A DNA stretch of 5,662 bases from Candidatus Rifleibacteriota bacterium (GTDB lineage Bacteria; Riflebacteria; Ozemobacteria; Ozemobacterales; Ozemobacteraceae), in NCBI GenBank assembly GCA_029560455.1, contig JAKQKW010000105.1, positions 1-5,662 on the forward strand. The letters are read 5' to 3'. Shown here one piece after another: positions 4,901-5,662 of the stretch. Each line of letters opens with the position of its first letter. Position 1 is the stretch's first letter. A program made the position numbers and the translations under genes. The notes below the pieces were generated by a model that saw nothing but the letters and a program-made list of their open reading frames with translations, did no database searches and was not told the DNA's origin.

Positions 4901-5662
4901 AGAGGGTCATGATCACCGGAGCAGACGGGCAGCTTGGCTTCGAGCTCAGGCGCACCGCCCCGGAAAACTCTGTTTTGCTGGCTCTGACCAGGTCAGAGCT
5001 CGATATAACCAGCCGCGATTCGGTCTTTGCCTGTATCACCAAGGAACAGCCGGCGGTCATCATCAATTGTGCGGCCTACACGGCTGTGGACAAAGCCGAA
5101 ACTGAAGTTGAAAAAGCCCATGCGGTCAACCAGATCGGCCCCAGGTATCTGGTCGAAGCCGCTAAACAGCACAATGCTTTACTGGCTCACATTTCGACTG
5201 ATTTCGTTTTCGATGGCAGCCGGGGCAAGGCTTACGCCCCTGAAGACCGGCCGAACCCGCTCAGTGTTTATGGCAAAAGCAAGCTCGCCGGCGAAAACGA
5301 AATATTGAATTCGGGCGCCGAAGCTTTTATCGTCAGAACCGCATGGCTTTACAGTGCGCACGGCAACAACTTTGTCAAAACCATGCTGCGCCTGATGAAA
5401 GAGCGTGAAAGCATCGGCGTGGTTGCCGACCAGATCGGCACCCCGACCTGGGCCAATTCTCTTGCCCGGGTGATCTGGCAGCTGATCGACCACAACGCCC
5501 GGGGCCTTTTTCACTGGTCAGACGCCGGTGTCGCCAGCTGGTATGATTTTGCCGTGGCCATTCAAGAAGAAGCACATGCTCTCGGCCTGCTGCAAAAACA
5601 AATCCCGATCAAAGCAATCGCCACCGCAGATTACCCGCTGCCGGCAACCCGCCCCGGCTTCA
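4897..5662 (+). CDS. rfbD: dTDP-4-dehydrorhamnose reductase (RmlD/RfbD), 3' end cut off
   Basis: Reduces dTDP-4-dehydro-L-rhamnose with NAD(P)H to dTDP-L-rhamnose, the last step of the pathway, in the cytoplasm. 255 codons are present of the usual 280-300; the rest lies beyond the right edge. It is a short-chain dehydrogenase/reductase: the Rossmann loop is ITGADGQLG (6-14), NCAAYTAVDKAE is the family block after it, STDFVFDG lies at 100-107, and the catalytic YxxxK is YGKSK with Y125 and K129. RTAWLYS, DQIGTPTWANSLA and the late ATRPGF block follow. GTG at 4897 is chosen because GAGGT stands six bases upstream; an ATG at 4909 is in frame but has only a weaker GAGGG close by. Expression is probably coupled to rfbA through the short cistron between them. 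Identification is secure. Confidence 0.95.
   Translation, partial: MKRVMITGADGQLGFELRRTAPENSVLLALTRSELDITSRDSVFACITKEQPAVIINCAAYTAVDKAETEVEKAHAVNQIGPRYLVEAAKQHNALLAHISTDFVFDGSRGKAYAPEDRPNPLSVYGKSKLAGENEILNSGAEAFIVRTAWLYSAHGNNFVKTMLRLMKERESIGVVADQIGTPTWANSLARVIWQLIDHNARGLFHWSDAGVASWYDFAVAIQEEAHALGLLQKQIPIKAIATADYPLPATRPGF

Noticed and set aside
1..5662. CRISPR array, tRNA, rRNA or complete insertion sequence
   Set aside because: I saw no regularly spaced repeats, no tRNA or rRNA signatures, and no terminal inverted repeats around a transposase.

Overview
The window reads as bacterial DNA in which a small accessory segment lies directly upstream of a dTDP-L-rhamnose (rfb/rml) sugar-nucleotide operon. 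I cannot name the organism. The promoter-like boxes are sigma-70-like, GTG and TTG starts with clear Shine-Dalgarno sites occur, and the rfb genes fit a bacterium that makes rhamnose-containing surface polysaccharide. Base composition changes along the window. The middle genes are A/T-rich (20 G+C of 60 at 2881-2940), while the rfb genes are G/C-rich (38 of 60 at 4621-4680). This suggests that the two parts have different histories.

Layout: (1) 1-773, minus strand: the first 257 codons of an unrecognised protein running off the left edge, with a good promoter and Shine-Dalgarno site. (2) 774-1018: divergent control region with one promoter in each direction. (3) 1019-1966, plus: an Rpn-family PD-(D/E)XK nuclease/'transposase' whose natural C-terminus appears to lie in the -1 frame, after a five-A run. 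(4) 1987-2134: A/T-rich control region with promoter-like boxes and an inverted repeat. (5) 2135-3887, plus: two overlapping genes, a 148-residue basic protein of unknown function and a 446-residue protein. The C-terminal part of the larger one resembles ImmA/IrrE proteins, but the metal-binding HExxH helix is replaced. (6) 3984-5662, plus: rfbA, then a 15-codon cistron that looks like the stub of rfbC, then rfbD, cut by the right edge.

rfbA and rfbD make the first and last enzymes of dTDP-L-rhamnose synthesis. The rfbA stop overlaps the stub's start, and the stub's stop overlaps the rfbD start, so translation is probably coupled across all three. If the stub is what remains of rfbC, the epimerase must be encoded elsewhere or replaced. 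The overlapping pair at 2135-3887 is the best candidate for an undescribed system. Together with the Rpn gene (a family linked to recombination, toxicity and phage defence), it makes the left two thirds look like a small defence or toxin-type accessory locus. That reading is inference: no function has been shown for the pair here.
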